This document shows positions 8,833 to 16,996 of a stretch of DNA of 64,000 nt, piece after piece. Position 1 is the first letter of the stretch; every line of letters starts with the position of its first letter. Both the position numbers and the translations under genes were made by a program. The notes beneath the pieces were generated by a model. The model had not been told where the DNA came from and did no database searches. It worked only from the letters and a program-made list of their open reading frames with translations. The DNA comes from Catellatospora sp. KI3 (GTDB lineage Bacteria > Actinomycetota > Actinomycetes > Mycobacteriales > Micromonosporaceae), in NCBI RefSeq assembly GCF_029948125.1, contig NZ_JASAMB010000011.1:1-64000 (forward strand), written 5' to 3'.

Positions 8833-8894
8833 TGCAGTTTCGGGGAAAGTGCTGGAATCTTGGCTCGGATTCCTACACTTTCCCCGAAACTGCA
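8833..8894. repeat. 62-bp palindromic element, copy A
   Basis: Outer 19-bp perfect inverted repeat (TGCAGTTTCGGGGAAAGTG at 8833-8851 and its complement at 8876-8894). Inside it an inner stem GGAATC/GATTCC closes an 8-nt loop. It lies between the MMPL exporter stop codon and the DUF1232 start codon. Copies B-E of the same element occur at about 14939, 30707, 46314 and 57826. Confidence 0.95.
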
Positions 8895-8927
8895 GTGACC
8901 ACCAGGCCGTGGAGGCCGGCGCGACGA

Positions 8928-11135
8928 TCAGTCGACGGCGACCGGCTCGGCGAGCGCCGCGGGCGCCGCCGGCTCCGGCTGGTGCAGGCGCTGGCCCTCG
9001 ACGTCCATGTCGGGCAGCAGGCGGCCCAGCCAGCGGGGCAGCCACCAGGCCGCCTTTCCGAGCAGCGACATCACCGCGGGCACGATCGTCATCCGGACGA
9101 TGAACGCGTCGACCAGTACCCCGAACGCCAGCGCGAACCCGATCGACTGGATCAGCGTCTCGCCGGAGAACACGAACCCGCCGAACACGCTGATCATGAT
9201 GATCGCCGCCGCGGTGACCACCCGGGCCCCGTGCCGGAACCCGGTCACGACCGCCTCCCGCGCCGGCGCCCCGTGTACGAAGTCCTCGCGCATCCGGGTC
9301 ACCAGGAACACCTGGTAGTCCATGGCCAGGCCGAACAGGATGCCGATGAGCAGCACCGGCAGCATGCTCATGATCGGGCCGGTCTCCTCGACCCCGAACA
9401 CCTCGCTCAGCCAGCCCCACTGGAACACGGCCACCACCGCGCCGAACGTGGCCGCGACGCTGAGCAGGAACCCGAGCGTGGCCTTCAGCGGCACCAGCAG
9501 CGAGCGGAACACCAGCAGCAGCAGCAGGAACGCCAGCCCGACCACGACCGCCAGGTACGGCACGAGCGCGTCGTCGAGGCGGGTGGACACGTCGATGGCC
9601 AGTGCGGTGACGCCGGTGACCGCGAGGGTGGCGCCCGTTCCGGCGGCGATGTCGGCGCGGTGGTCGCGGATGCGGTGCACCAGGTCGGCCGTGGCCTGGT
9701 CGTTCGGGCCGGTCTTCGGGATCACCGCGATCAGCGCCGTGCGCCCGTCGGGGGACAGGCCCTGCGGCGCGGCGTACGCCACGTTGCGCTGGCTCATCAG
9801 CTTGCCGGTGAGCGCACCGGTCACGGCCTGCGGGTCGGCGCCCGCGGGCAGTTCGGCCACGATCACCAGGGAGCCGTTGAAGCCGGGACCGAATCCGGTG
9901 GTGAGCAGGTCGTACGCCTTGCGCTGGGTGGTGGCCGAGGGCTGCATGCCGTCGTCGGGCAGGCCGAGGCGCAGGTCCTTGGCGGGGACCGCGATCACGG
10001 CGAGGGCGGCGATGGCCAGGATCAGCACCGGGATGCGGAAGCGGACCACGAACCGGGCCCAGCGCTCGCCCATCGGCACCGGCCCGCCGTCGGCCTCCGG
10101 GTCGGGCGTGGCGTGGCCGAACAGGCGGCCCTTGACCAGGCGGTTGCCGCTGAAGCCGAGCAGCGCGGGCAGCAGGGTGACGGCCACCAGCACCGCGATC
10201 GCGACGACGCCGGCGGCGGTCAGGCCCATACCGCGCAGCAGCGGGATGCCGACGACCGACAGGGCCGCCAGCGCGATGATCACGGTGAGGCCGGCGAAGA
10301 CCACCGCCGATCCGGCCGTGCCGACCGCGCGCCCGGCCGCCTCCGCGCCGTCCTTGCGCACCAGCAGCTCGTGCCGGAACCGGGACACGATGAACAGCGC
10401 GTAGTCGATGCCGACGGCCAGCCCCAGCATCAGGGCCAGGATCAGGCTGTTGGAGTTGATGTCGGCCACGCGGGCGACGATGAGGATGGCCGCCATGCCC
10501 ACGGCCACGCCCGCGAACGCGGTGAGCAGCGGCAGCCCGGCGGCGATCAGCGAGCCGAGTGTGATGATCAGCACGAGCGCGGCGATGGCCAGGCCGATGA
10601 CCTCGACGATGCCGGTCTCCGGGTTGGCCCGCAGCGCGTCGCCGCCCACCTCGACGGTCAGCCCGGCGTCGCGGCCGGTCTGCGCGGCGTCCATCAGCGC
10701 CGCGCGGTCGTCGTCGGTCAGGGCCATCCCCTGCACCGCGTACGAGACCTGGGCGAAGGCGTAACGGCCGTCCAGGGAGATGGACTTCGCCGTGTACGGG
10801 TCGACGACCCGCGCCACCTGCGGCGCGTGCTGCAGCTGCGCCACCACCTGGCCGATCGCCGCCTGCACCGCCGGGTCGGCGACGGTCTTGCCCGCCGGCA
10901 TCGCGAACACGACCCGGGCGCTGGCGCCACCGGCATGCGCCTCGGGGAAGCGCTCGGCCAGCTGGTCGATGGCCCGCTGCGCCTCGGTGCCCGGAATCTT
11001 GAAGTCGTTGGACATCTTGCCGGACAGGGTGGCCGCGCCGGCGCCCGCGAGGGCGAGCAGCAGCACCCAGACGCCGAGCACCAGCCAGCGACGGCGGTAA
11101 GAGAACCGGCCGAGTCGGTAGAGGATCGTTGCCAC
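8928..11135 (-). CDS. MMPL/RND-family exporter
   Basis: Large integral membrane transporter of 735 residues in the MMPL (RND) superfamily, expected to export lipids or drugs using proton motive force. The N-terminal helix (RRRWLVLGVWVLLLALAGAGA) is followed by an extracytoplasmic domain and a first bundle of helices with the GIDYALF motif. A second domain and second bundle contain GLAMDYQVFL; these paired acidic-Tyr motifs form the proton relay in the family. Length matches actinobacterial MMPL proteins. It diverges from a TetR gene across a region with six operator-like palindromes, so TetR repression relieved by a transported or toxic ligand is the natural reading. Confidence 0.95.
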   Translation of the reverse strand: MATILYRLGRFSYRRRWLVLGVWVLLLALAGAGAATLSGKMSNDFKIPGTEAQRAIDQLAERFPEAHAGGASARVVFAMPAGKTVADPAVQAAIGQVVAQLQHAPQVARVVDPYTAKSISLDGRYAFAQVSYAVQGMALTDDDRAALMDAAQTGRDAGLTVEVGGDALRANPETGIVEVIGLAIAALVLIITLGSLIAAGLPLLTAFAGVAVGMAAILIVARVADINSNSLILALMLGLAVGIDYALFIVSRFRHELLVRKDGAEAAGRAVGTAGSAVVFAGLTVIIALAALSVVGIPLLRGMGLTAAGVVAIAVLVAVTLLPALLGFSGNRLVKGRLFGHATPDPEADGGPVPMGERWARFVVRFRIPVLILAIAALAVIAVPAKDLRLGLPDDGMQPSATTQRKAYDLLTTGFGPGFNGSLVIVAELPAGADPQAVTGALTGKLMSQRNVAYAAPQGLSPDGRTALIAVIPKTGPNDQATADLVHRIRDHRADIAAGTGATLAVTGVTALAIDVSTRLDDALVPYLAVVVGLAFLLLLLVFRSLLVPLKATLGFLLSVAATFGAVVAVFQWGWLSEVFGVEETGPIMSMLPVLLIGILFGLAMDYQVFLVTRMREDFVHGAPAREAVVTGFRHGARVVTAAAIIMISVFGGFVFSGETLIQSIGFALAFGVLVDAFIVRMTIVPAVMSLLGKAAWWLPRWLGRLLPDMDVEGQRLHQPEPAAPAALAEPVAVD

Positions 11136-11228
11136 GGTGGAGAACTCCAGACGAGGGAAGGGTGGCGGTCATCACGGCGAAACACGCAGTTCATACGCGT
11201 GAAGGGGTTGCCGTGCTCGGGGCCGACA

Positions 11229-11359
11229 CTAGCCGTTCGTCAAGGCCGCAGCAAGCCGATCGGCAAGGCGTGAACTTGACGTTCGGCAAGTTTTCAGCTT
11301 GCCGTTCGGTAAGTTCGCAGCTAGCCGAACGGCTGGGTAAGGGCTTGCCGAACGGCTAG
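11229..11359. promoter_or_regulatory. Six tandem operator-like palindromes, 23-bp period
   Basis: Six 16-bp near-palindromes start at 11229, 11252, 11275, 11298, 11321 and 11344, an exact 23-bp spacing. Examples are CTTGCCGTTCGGTAAG and CTTGCCGAACGGCTAG; the shared form is CTnGCCGwwCGGCnAG. The 7-bp spacers vary. The array fills the space between the divergent MMPL and TetR genes and probably binds the TetR protein encoded next to it. Confidence 0.85.
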
Positions 11360-11414
11360 CCTTTACTCGAACAGGGACTTTCCCTAGAGTGAGTGATCTG
11401 GTAAGGAGTACGCC

Positions 11415-11996
11415 GTGACAGCTGTGGCCCAGGCCGACTCGCGCGGTCCGGAGCGCACCCGGCAGCGCCTGATCGACGAGGCCTGCCGGCTGTTCGCCAT
11501 GCACAGCTTCGCGGGCACCTCGCTGCAGATGATCGCCGACAACCTCGGTGTGACGAAGGCCGCGATCTACCACCACTTCAAGACCCGTGACGACATCCTC
11601 ACCGCCGTGATCGCGCCCGCGATCGAGGAGCTGCGCGGCATCATCACGACGGCGCAGGCGCAGCGGACCCCGGCCCTGCGGGCCGACGCGATGCTGTCGG
11701 GGCTGGTGGACCTCACGGTCAAGCACCGGGCGCTGATCGCGATGATCGGCACCGACCCGGGGGTGACCAGCGCGCTGGAGAGCCACCCGGACATAGTGGA
11801 CCTGTTCCGGCGTCCGGCCGAGCTGATGACGCTCGACGACACCCCGGCCGCCGAGATCAACGCGGTGGCGGCACTGGCGGGTATCGCCACGACCGCTTCG
11901 TCGCCGATTCTGCAGCACCACGAGTCGTCGGTGCTGCGCGAGTGCCTGATCGCGGTGGGCCGCCGCATCCTGGGCATCCGCGGCCGCCGCGCCTGA
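11415..11996 (+). CDS. TetR-family repressor of the MMPL exporter
   Basis: Transcriptional regulator of 193 residues. The N-terminal TetR helix-turn-helix is clear: RQRLIDEACRLF, then TSLQMIADNLGVTKAAIYHHFK (about residues 35-56). The C-terminal ligand-binding half is all-helical and not diagnostic. GTG start at 11415, with AAGGAG about 8 bp upstream. It is divergent from the MMPL exporter, and the six-palindrome array lies between them. Autoregulation plus control of the exporter is inferred from position. Confidence 0.92.
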   Translation: MTAVAQADSRGPERTRQRLIDEACRLFAMHSFAGTSLQMIADNLGVTKAAIYHHFKTRDDILTAVIAPAIEELRGIITTAQAQRTPALRADAMLSGLVDLTVKHRALIAMIGTDPGVTSALESHPDIVDLFRRPAELMTLDDTPAAEINAVAALAGIATTASSPILQHHESSVLRECLIAVGRRILGIRGRRA

Positions 11997-12178
11997 CCGG
12001 CGCCGGGGCTCGACCGCCGGTGGCGATCTCTGGGCCGAGATCGCTTCGTGATCGCTGTTCGCGGTCGGAAAGTGGCGCGGTGGCCGAGGTCTTCACCCCG
12101 GACGGCGATCTTGGAGGTTCGGCGGGCTGGTGATCGCCGGCTGGGGCGGAAAGCCGGTGGCCGTCGGCTGCGGGGTGA

Positions 12179-12211
12179 GCGGGTCCGTCGCGGTGGGCGC
12201 GACGGACCCGC
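12179..12211 (-). terminator. Hairpin terminator after the GH16 gene
   Basis: A 13-bp perfect inverted repeat (GCGGGTCCGTCGC, arms 12179-12191 and 12199-12211) with a 7-nt loop. It lies just past the glucanase stop codon and between two convergent genes, so it may serve both. The rest of 11997-12178 shows no gene. Confidence 0.8.
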
Positions 12212-12227
12212 GAGCCGACACGTCGGA

Positions 12228-13478
12228 TCAGCCCTTGCGCCACTTCTGGGCGCTGGTGCCGTTGCAGGTCCACAGCTGGAGCTTGGTGCCGTTGCCGGTG
12301 GCCGCGCCGGTCACGTCGACGCACTTGTTGGCCTGCGGGTTCACCAGGTCGCCGGCGGCGTTGAGGGTGAACTTCTGCGCGCCGCTGCCGTTGCAGGTGT
12401 AGAGCTGGATCGCCGCGCCGTCGGCGGATGAGCCCGCCGCGACGTCCATGCACTTGCCCAGCGCCTGCACGCTGCCGTTGGCGGCGAAGGTCCACTTCTG
12501 GGCACCGGTGCCGTTGCAGTCCCAGATCTGCAGGCGCGCGCCGTCGACGGCGTTCGAGCTGGGGATGTCGATGCAGCGGTTGCTGCCGCTGCCGATGATC
12601 GAGGAGCCGGTGGGGGTGGTGCCCCCGTCGTTGGCGTACACGCGGACGTAGTCGACGACCATGGTCTGCGGGAACACGGTGCCGGCGTTGGGGGAGCCGG
12701 GCCAGTTGCCGCCGACCGCCACGTTCATGATCATGAAGAACGGGTGGTCGAAGACCCAGCGGTTGCCGCCCGCGTCGGCGCTGGTCTTGCGGGAGTACTG
12801 GATGCCGTCGATGTACCAGGTCACCGAGCCGGGCGCCCAGTCCACCGCGTACGTGTGGAAGTCGTTGGCCAGCGCGGCGCCGCCGGGCAGGGTGTACTGG
12901 CCGGTGAGCGGGTTGCCGCCGGAGTAGCCCGGGCCGTGCAGGCTGCCGTGGACGGTGCCCGGCTCGGCGCCGATGTTCTCCATGATGTCGATCTCGCCGT
13001 TGTTGGGCCACGGGTTGGTGGCGATGTCGTTGCCCAGCATCCAGAACGCGGGCCACAGACCCTGCCCGCGCGGGATCTTGAGGCGCGCCTCGAACCGCCC
13101 GTACGTCTGGGTGAACTTGCCCTGGGTGAGCAGGCGCGCGGAGGTGTACTGGCAGCTGCCGTACCAGCAGCCGTAGCCGGCCGGGTTCTCCTTGCGCGCG
13201 GTGATCACCAGGTGGCCCTGGCCGTCGTGTGCGGCGTTGCTGGTGCTGTTGGTGTAGTACTGCAGCTCGTTGTTGCCCCAGCCGCCACCGCCGATGTCGA
13301 ACTTCCACTTGCTGCCGTCGACCGGCGTGCCCGCGGCGGCGTTGAACTCGTCGGCCCAGGTCTGCGGGCCGACCGCGGCGGCGGGTGCGGCGGTGACCAC
13401 ATTGACCGGAACGGCCAGGCCGACCGCGACGAGTGCGGCCGCGGACAGCCGTGCGACCAGGTGTGTTGCTCTGCGCAT
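12228..13478 (-). CDS. Secreted GH16 endo-beta-1,3-glucanase with ricin-type CBM13
   Basis: Extracellular laminarinase-type glucanase, 416 residues. The signal peptide ends around APAAAVG. The GH16 domain (about 38-285) carries the active-site motif GEIDIMENIG with nucleophile E162, D164 and acid/base E167, plus substrate-cleft aromatics (WPAFWML). A short linker (GGTTPTGSS) leads to a C-terminal ricin-B/CBM13 trefoil (about 293-416) with three repeats ending in QKW/QKF motifs. The expected substrates are beta-1,3-glucans such as laminarin or fungal wall glucan. GGGAGG precedes the ATG. A LacI-type operator-like site lies about 120 bp upstream, which suggests sugar-controlled expression. Confidence 0.95.
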   Translation of the reverse strand: MRRATHLVARLSAAALVAVGLAVPVNVVTAAPAAAVGPQTWADEFNAAAGTPVDGSKWKFDIGGGGWGNNELQYYTNSTSNAAHDGQGHLVITARKENPAGYGCWYGSCQYTSARLLTQGKFTQTYGRFEARLKIPRGQGLWPAFWMLGNDIATNPWPNNGEIDIMENIGAEPGTVHGSLHGPGYSGGNPLTGQYTLPGGAALANDFHTYAVDWAPGSVTWYIDGIQYSRKTSADAGGNRWVFDHPFFMIMNVAVGGNWPGSPNAGTVFPQTMVVDYVRVYANDGGTTPTGSSIIGSGSNRCIDIPSSNAVDGARLQIWDCNGTGAQKWTFAANGSVQALGKCMDVAAGSSADGAAIQLYTCNGSGAQKFTLNAAGDLVNPQANKCVDVTGAATGNGTKLQLWTCNGTSAQKWRKG

Positions 13479-13596
13479 GTGACTACCTCCCGGGCTCGGG
13501 ATCGGATGCCGCCAAGCGGTGCCGAGCGGGACACATTGGAAGCAAACTTTATAGATGTATGTCGCTGACGTTACAAATCCGCACCGGTCCCGTCAA

Positions 13597-13610
13597 GAGA
13601 GCGCTCCCTC
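13597..13610. promoter_or_regulatory. LacI/CebR-like operator
   Basis: GAGAGCGCTCCCTC contains the palindromic core GAGCGCTC (13599-13606). This resembles the TGGGAGCGCTCCCA operator bound by CebR-type LacI repressors of actinobacterial glycoside hydrolase genes. It sits upstream of the minus-strand glucanase gene. No LacI gene is in the window, so the regulator would act in trans. Confidence 0.55.
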
Positions 13611-13753
13611 GCGGCCCGACGGAGCTGGTCGATCAGGAAGCCGTGCCCGCGACACGCCGCCGAACCGTGCCATAGGTTCATGATCGACGGGGTGAGGGGC
13701 GGCGCCGGTCACAGCCAGGAATACGGAATTGGTCGTCGTGGCGGGCCCCGGCC

Positions 13754-14605
13754 GTGACTACGGTCGGGGGCGTGGAGATCCTGCGATACACGGCGTTCAG
13801 CGAAGATCCGCGCGGCGGCAACCCGGCCGGGGTGGTGCTCGACGCGACCGGCGCCGACGACGCCTCGATGCAGGCCGTCGCCGCCGAGCTCGGCTACTCG
13901 GAGACGGCGTTCCTGGTGCCGCGCGGCGGTGACGACTTCGACGTGCGGTACTTCAGCCCGCAGGCGGAGGTGCCGTTCTGCGGCCACGCCACCATCGCCA
14001 CCGCGGCCGCGTACGCGCGGCGGCACGGGGCCGGGCGGCTGCGCCTGCACACCAGGGCGGGCCTGGTCGAGGTCGGCACGGCGGTGGACGGCGGCACCGC
14101 CACGGCGACCCTGACCAGCGTCGCGCCCCGCGTCGAGCCGCTGGCCGAGGCCGACCTCACCGAGCTGCTGGCCGCGCTGGGCTGGTCGGCCGACGACCTC
14201 GAGCCGGTGCTGCCGCCCCGGCTGGCGTACGCCGGGGTGTGGCACCCCGTCATCGCCGCCGCGAGCCGCGAGCGGCTGGCCGAGCTGTCGTACGACATGG
14301 ATGCGCTCGCCCCGCTGATGGCCCGGCGCGGCTGGACGACGGTGGCCCTGGTGTGGCGCGAGTCGGCGACGGTGTTCCACGCCCGCAACCCGTTCCCGCC
14401 CGGCGGCGTCTACGAGGACCCGGCGACCGGTGCGGCCGCCGCCGCGTTCGGCGGCTACCTGCGCGAACTCGGCCTGGTGGCGGCACCGGCGACGATCACC
14501 GTGCGCCAGGGCGACGACATGGGCCGCCCCAGCCTGCTCACGGTCGCCATCCCGGCCGGGACCGGCGGCATCGACGTCACGGGCACGGCCGTGCCGCTGG
14601 CCTGA
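13754..14605 (+). CDS. PhzF-family isomerase/epimerase
   Basis: Enzyme of the PhzF fold (diaminopimelate-epimerase-like), 283 residues. Family marks are ILRYTAFSEDPRGGNPAGVV near the start, the catalytic Glu in SETAFL (E50), PFCGHATIATA, and the second-domain EDPATGAAAAAFGGYL. Members catalyse isomerisations of small carboxylated metabolites; the substrate here is unknown, and no phenazine genes accompany it. The start is uncertain: GTG at 13754 gives the longest form, and GTG at 13772 (VEILRYTAF) fits the family start better. A terminator follows. Confidence 0.9.
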   Translation: MTTVGGVEILRYTAFSEDPRGGNPAGVVLDATGADDASMQAVAAELGYSETAFLVPRGGDDFDVRYFSPQAEVPFCGHATIATAAAYARRHGAGRLRLHTRAGLVEVGTAVDGGTATATLTSVAPRVEPLAEADLTELLAALGWSADDLEPVLPPRLAYAGVWHPVIAAASRERLAELSYDMDALAPLMARRGWTTVALVWRESATVFHARNPFPPGGVYEDPATGAAAAAFGGYLRELGLVAAPATITVRQGDDMGRPSLLTVAIPAGTGGIDVTGTAVPLA

Positions 14606-14614
14606 ACCCGTTCT

Positions 14615-14648
14615 GAGCGCGGGTCCGCCGGCACGCGGACCCGCGCTC
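14615..14648 (+). terminator. Hairpin terminator after the PhzF-like gene
   Basis: Perfect 14-bp inverted repeat (GAGCGCGGGTCCGC, arms 14615-14628 and 14635-14648) with a 6-nt loop, between convergent coding sequences. Confidence 0.88.
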
Positions 14649-14673
14649 ATTCCAGCGGGGAGGATCGCCGGAG

Positions 14674-14934
14674 TCAGTGGGCGTACGAGTTCCAGCCGGC
14701 CAGTTCGGCCGGACGGTTGGTGATGATCCCATCGACGCCCAGCGCGTCCAGCTGGTTCCATGTCGTGTCCGAATCGACTGTCCACGCCATCACGGCCACC
14801 CCTGCCGCGTGCAGTCCCGCCACCGCGGCGGGGCGGCCGAGCAGCGCGGAAGCGTCCGGGTTGTACGCGGTCAGGTGCAGTTGCGCGGCGAACGCGGCCG
14901 GGTCGGTGTCCAGGGCGGGTGGAGCGGCGCGGGG
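14674..14934 (-). pseudogene. Truncated glycerophosphodiester phosphodiesterase remnant
   Basis: About 85 codons matching only the C-terminal third of a GDPD-family TIM barrel. The barrel strands GVAVMAWTVDSD and LGVDGIITNRPAEL are typical of GDPD C-termini. The N-terminal HRG and ENT catalytic motifs are missing. The reading frame upstream runs directly into palindromic element copy B (14939-15000), and nothing beyond that resembles a GDPD. The gene has therefore lost its 5' two-thirds at or near the element. Confidence 0.75.
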
Positions 14935-14938
14935 TTCG

Positions 14939-15000
14939 TGCAGTTTCGGGGAAACTGCACGAATCTCGGCCCGCATTCGTGCAGTTTCCCCGAAAATGCA
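14939..15000. repeat. 62-bp palindromic element, copy B
   Basis: Same length and arms as copy A, with GAAACTGC in place of GAAAGTGC and an extended inner stem (CACGAAT/ATTCGTG). It abuts the broken 5' end of the GDPD remnant. One arm ends in AAAATGCA rather than AAACTGCA. Confidence 0.93.
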
Positions 15001-15082
15001 GTCACCGCACGCGCGGGCGGGGGGCGCGGCGCGGGCAGTCGACTCTGACGCTGCCGTCGGTGCGCGGTGCCGGTTTCCGACT

Positions 15083-15112
15083 TGAGTCTCCAGTAGGGGG
15101 AGACGGCAGGGT
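15083..15112 (+). promoter_or_regulatory. MerR-type promoter/operator with long spacer
   Basis: TTGAGT (15083-15088) and CAGGGT (15107-15112) can act as -35 and -10 hexamers separated by 18 bp. Between them lies a 19-bp dyad (15086-15104, GTCTCC...GGAGAC). An overlong spacer carrying a dyad is the hallmark of MerR-controlled promoters. The ATG follows the -10 by only 6 bp, which implies a leaderless transcript and autoregulation. Confidence 0.55.
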
Positions 15113-15118
15113 GGGGGC

Positions 15119-16066
15119 ATGAACGACGACGACACGCTCTACACGATCGGCGCGTTGGCCCGGCGGACCGGGCTGACCGTGAAGACCATCCGCTTCTACG
15201 CCGACAGCGGGATCGTGCCGTCGACCGACCGCAGCCCGGCCGGCTACCGGCGCTACGACGTCCACGCGCTCGCGCGGCTGGATCTGGTGCGTACGCTGCG
15301 CGACCTGGGATTCGACCTCGCCGCCATCCGGCGGGTGCTGGACCGCGAGGTCTCCGTGCCCGAGGTTGCGGCGATGCACGCCGATGCCCTTGACGTGCAG
15401 ATCCGCACACTCCGCCTGCGCCGGGCGGTGTTGCGCGCGGTGGCCCGGCGGGGCTCCACTTCCGAGGAGCTGGATCTCATGCACAAGCTGGCGAAACTCT
15501 CCGACGCCGAGCGGCGCCGCCTCATCACCGACTTCGTCGACGACGTCTTCGGCGAGTACGACGCCAACACGGCCTTCATCGAGCTGCTTCGCTCCACGAT
15601 GCCGGAGCTGCCCGACGACCCCGAGCCCGAGCAGGTCGAGGCGTGGGTGGAGCTGGCCGAACTCACGCAGGACGAGGACTTCCGGGCCTCCGTACGCCGG
15701 CTGGCGCGATACCAGGCGGCCGAGCGGGCCAGCGGAGACGACACCGGTCTGCACCACGAGCTGACCGAGCAGGTGCGCAGCACGGTCGCGGCGGCCATCG
15801 AGGCGGGCGTCGATCCGACGTCCGCCGCGGCGGCGCCCGTCCTGGCCCACGTCGCCGCCCGGTACGCCGCGGTGTTCGCCCGTTCCGACGACGATGAGCT
15901 GCGGCGCTGGCTGCTCGACCGGCTGGAGACCGCCAACGATCCGCGTACCGAGCGTTACTGGCACCTGCTGTCCGTCGTCAACGGATGGCCGGTCCCGCCG
16001 AGCCTTGCCCCCGTCTTCGCCTGGCTCATCGAAGCCCTCCGCCACCACGTACGCGACGAGCGTTAG
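15119..16066 (+). CDS. MerR-family transcriptional regulator
   Basis: Regulator of 315 residues. The N-terminal winged helix is typical: YTIGALARRTGLTVKTIRFYADSGIVP...GYRRYD (residues 8-46), followed by the dimerisation helix. The long C-terminal region (about 120-315) is helical and acidic and probably a ligand-sensing domain; I see no metal-binding Cys pattern. Similar long MerR proteins in actinomycetes respond to drugs. No obvious target gene lies downstream, and its own promoter has a MerR-type spacer dyad. Confidence 0.92.
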   Translation: MNDDDTLYTIGALARRTGLTVKTIRFYADSGIVPSTDRSPAGYRRYDVHALARLDLVRTLRDLGFDLAAIRRVLDREVSVPEVAAMHADALDVQIRTLRLRRAVLRAVARRGSTSEELDLMHKLAKLSDAERRRLITDFVDDVFGEYDANTAFIELLRSTMPELPDDPEPEQVEAWVELAELTQDEDFRASVRRLARYQAAERASGDDTGLHHELTEQVRSTVAAAIEAGVDPTSAAAAPVLAHVAARYAAVFARSDDDELRRWLLDRLETANDPRTERYWHLLSVVNGWPVPPSLAPVFAWLIEALRHHVRDER

Positions 16067-16113
16067 GAAGGGGCCCTTTTACATCGTATTGCGATAAGAA
16101 GGGTCTCTTCCTT
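16064..16113. terminator. Palindrome between convergent genes
   Basis: AGGAAGGGGCCCTT (16065-16078) pairs with AAGAAGGGTCTCTTCCT (about 16096-16112) through an AT-richer loop. It overlaps the MerR stop codon and ends just before the stop of the convergent minus-strand gene. It probably works as a bidirectional terminator. From memory, closely similar hairpins are common in Micromonosporaceae genomes. Confidence 0.7.
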
Positions 16114-16116
16114 TCC

Positions 16117-16692
16117 TCAGGGCCAGCGGGCCGTGAGGTGGCGGGTGATGAGGGCGGCGTGGGACAGCGGGGTGGCCAGGTCGGTCACGTCGCCGTTGAC
16201 GGTGTAGTCCAGCAGGACCAACGGGCCGGCCAGGGCCAGCGCGCGCAGCTCGGCGACCACGTCGGCGGCGCGTTGCTCCAGCTGGAACAGGTAGGTCGGC
16301 AGGTAGATCTCGCGGCGGGCCTGCTCGTATCCGAGCAGTTCCGTGCCGTGCAGGCCGCGCCGGTGCCCGCGGACCGTGCCGCCGCGGTGCGGGGCCCGCT
16401 TGATGCCCCGCATCGCGGCGACGGAGAGCTTGGCCGGGTCGACGTCGGCGTGGTCGAGCACCTTCAGCGCCTGCCAGACGCCCTCGGTCGACATGCTCGT
16501 CACGCCCGGTGTGAACGGCACCGGAATGCCGCCGTGCGGGTAGAACGGGCTCAGCCGCACCCACGGCTGCTCGCCGCGCGAGGTCACGTCGACGACGGTC
16601 GCGCCGGGAAACCGGCGGGCCAGCGTCGCCGCGCCCAGTCGCGCGCTCGCGACCTGCAGATTCTGCGGCGGTACGGTCTCGGCGTCGGTCAC
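16117..16692 (-). CDS. Conserved-looking hypothetical protein
   Basis: A 191-residue cytoplasmic protein with no signal peptide or membrane segment. It has internally regular sequence (LARRFPGATVVDVTSRG, RLSPFYPHGGIPVPFTPG, LVLLDYTVNGDVTDL) and looks like a structured enzyme or binding protein. I do not recognise the family with confidence. GTG/ATG choice: the ATG at 16692 opens MTDAETVPPQNLQ. It is divergent from the hydrolase gene at 16997. Confidence 0.75.
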   Translation of the reverse strand: MTDAETVPPQNLQVASARLGAATLARRFPGATVVDVTSRGEQPWVRLSPFYPHGGIPVPFTPGVTSMSTEGVWQALKVLDHADVDPAKLSVAAMRGIKRAPHRGGTVRGHRRGLHGTELLGYEQARREIYLPTYLFQLEQRAADVVAELRALALAGPLVLLDYTVNGDVTDLATPLSHAALITRHLTARWP

Positions 16693-16996
16693 GGACCGAT
16701 ACTGCCGCCCGGGTGTGACAAGCCGTCTGAACAGGACTTCCGATCGCTACGTCGGCAAGCCGGGTCCTTGCTCGGCGCCGGTGGTTGAAGAGATCGTTCT
16801 GCGGTCGGTGCCGAAACGGATTAACGCAGCAAACAGGCATTTTGCTCCTGAACGGCCTCGGAGCTCTCGCTAGGGCAAACCGCTGAGGGTGAAATGTCGC
16901 TGATGCTAGCTTCGTGAGATGGCGGCCCGGCGCCGTGCCGCGACACCCCCGACGCCACTCGCCCGTACCTGGGCGTCGACCTCAGGGAGTCGCAGC
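16693..16996. other. Divergent intergenic region
   Basis: About 300 bp between divergent genes. No ORF with a good ribosome binding site was seen. The in-frame extension upstream of 16997 (from 16919) is Arg/Ala/Pro-rich and looks noncoding. The segment 16795-16920 is less GC-rich than its surroundings and probably holds the promoters of both flanking genes. Confidence 0.5.

Noticed and set aside
8832-11273. Very long plus-strand reading frame opposite the MMPL gene
   Set aside because: It is Arg/Gln/His/Asp-rich with no recognisable domain and mirrors the MMPL codons; third-position GC bias supports only the minus-strand gene.
16919-16996. N-terminal extension of the haloperoxidase-type hydrolase
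   Set aside because: The extra residues are Arg/Ala/Pro/Thr-rich and unlike a signal peptide; the ATG at 16997 has the better ribosome binding site and family start.
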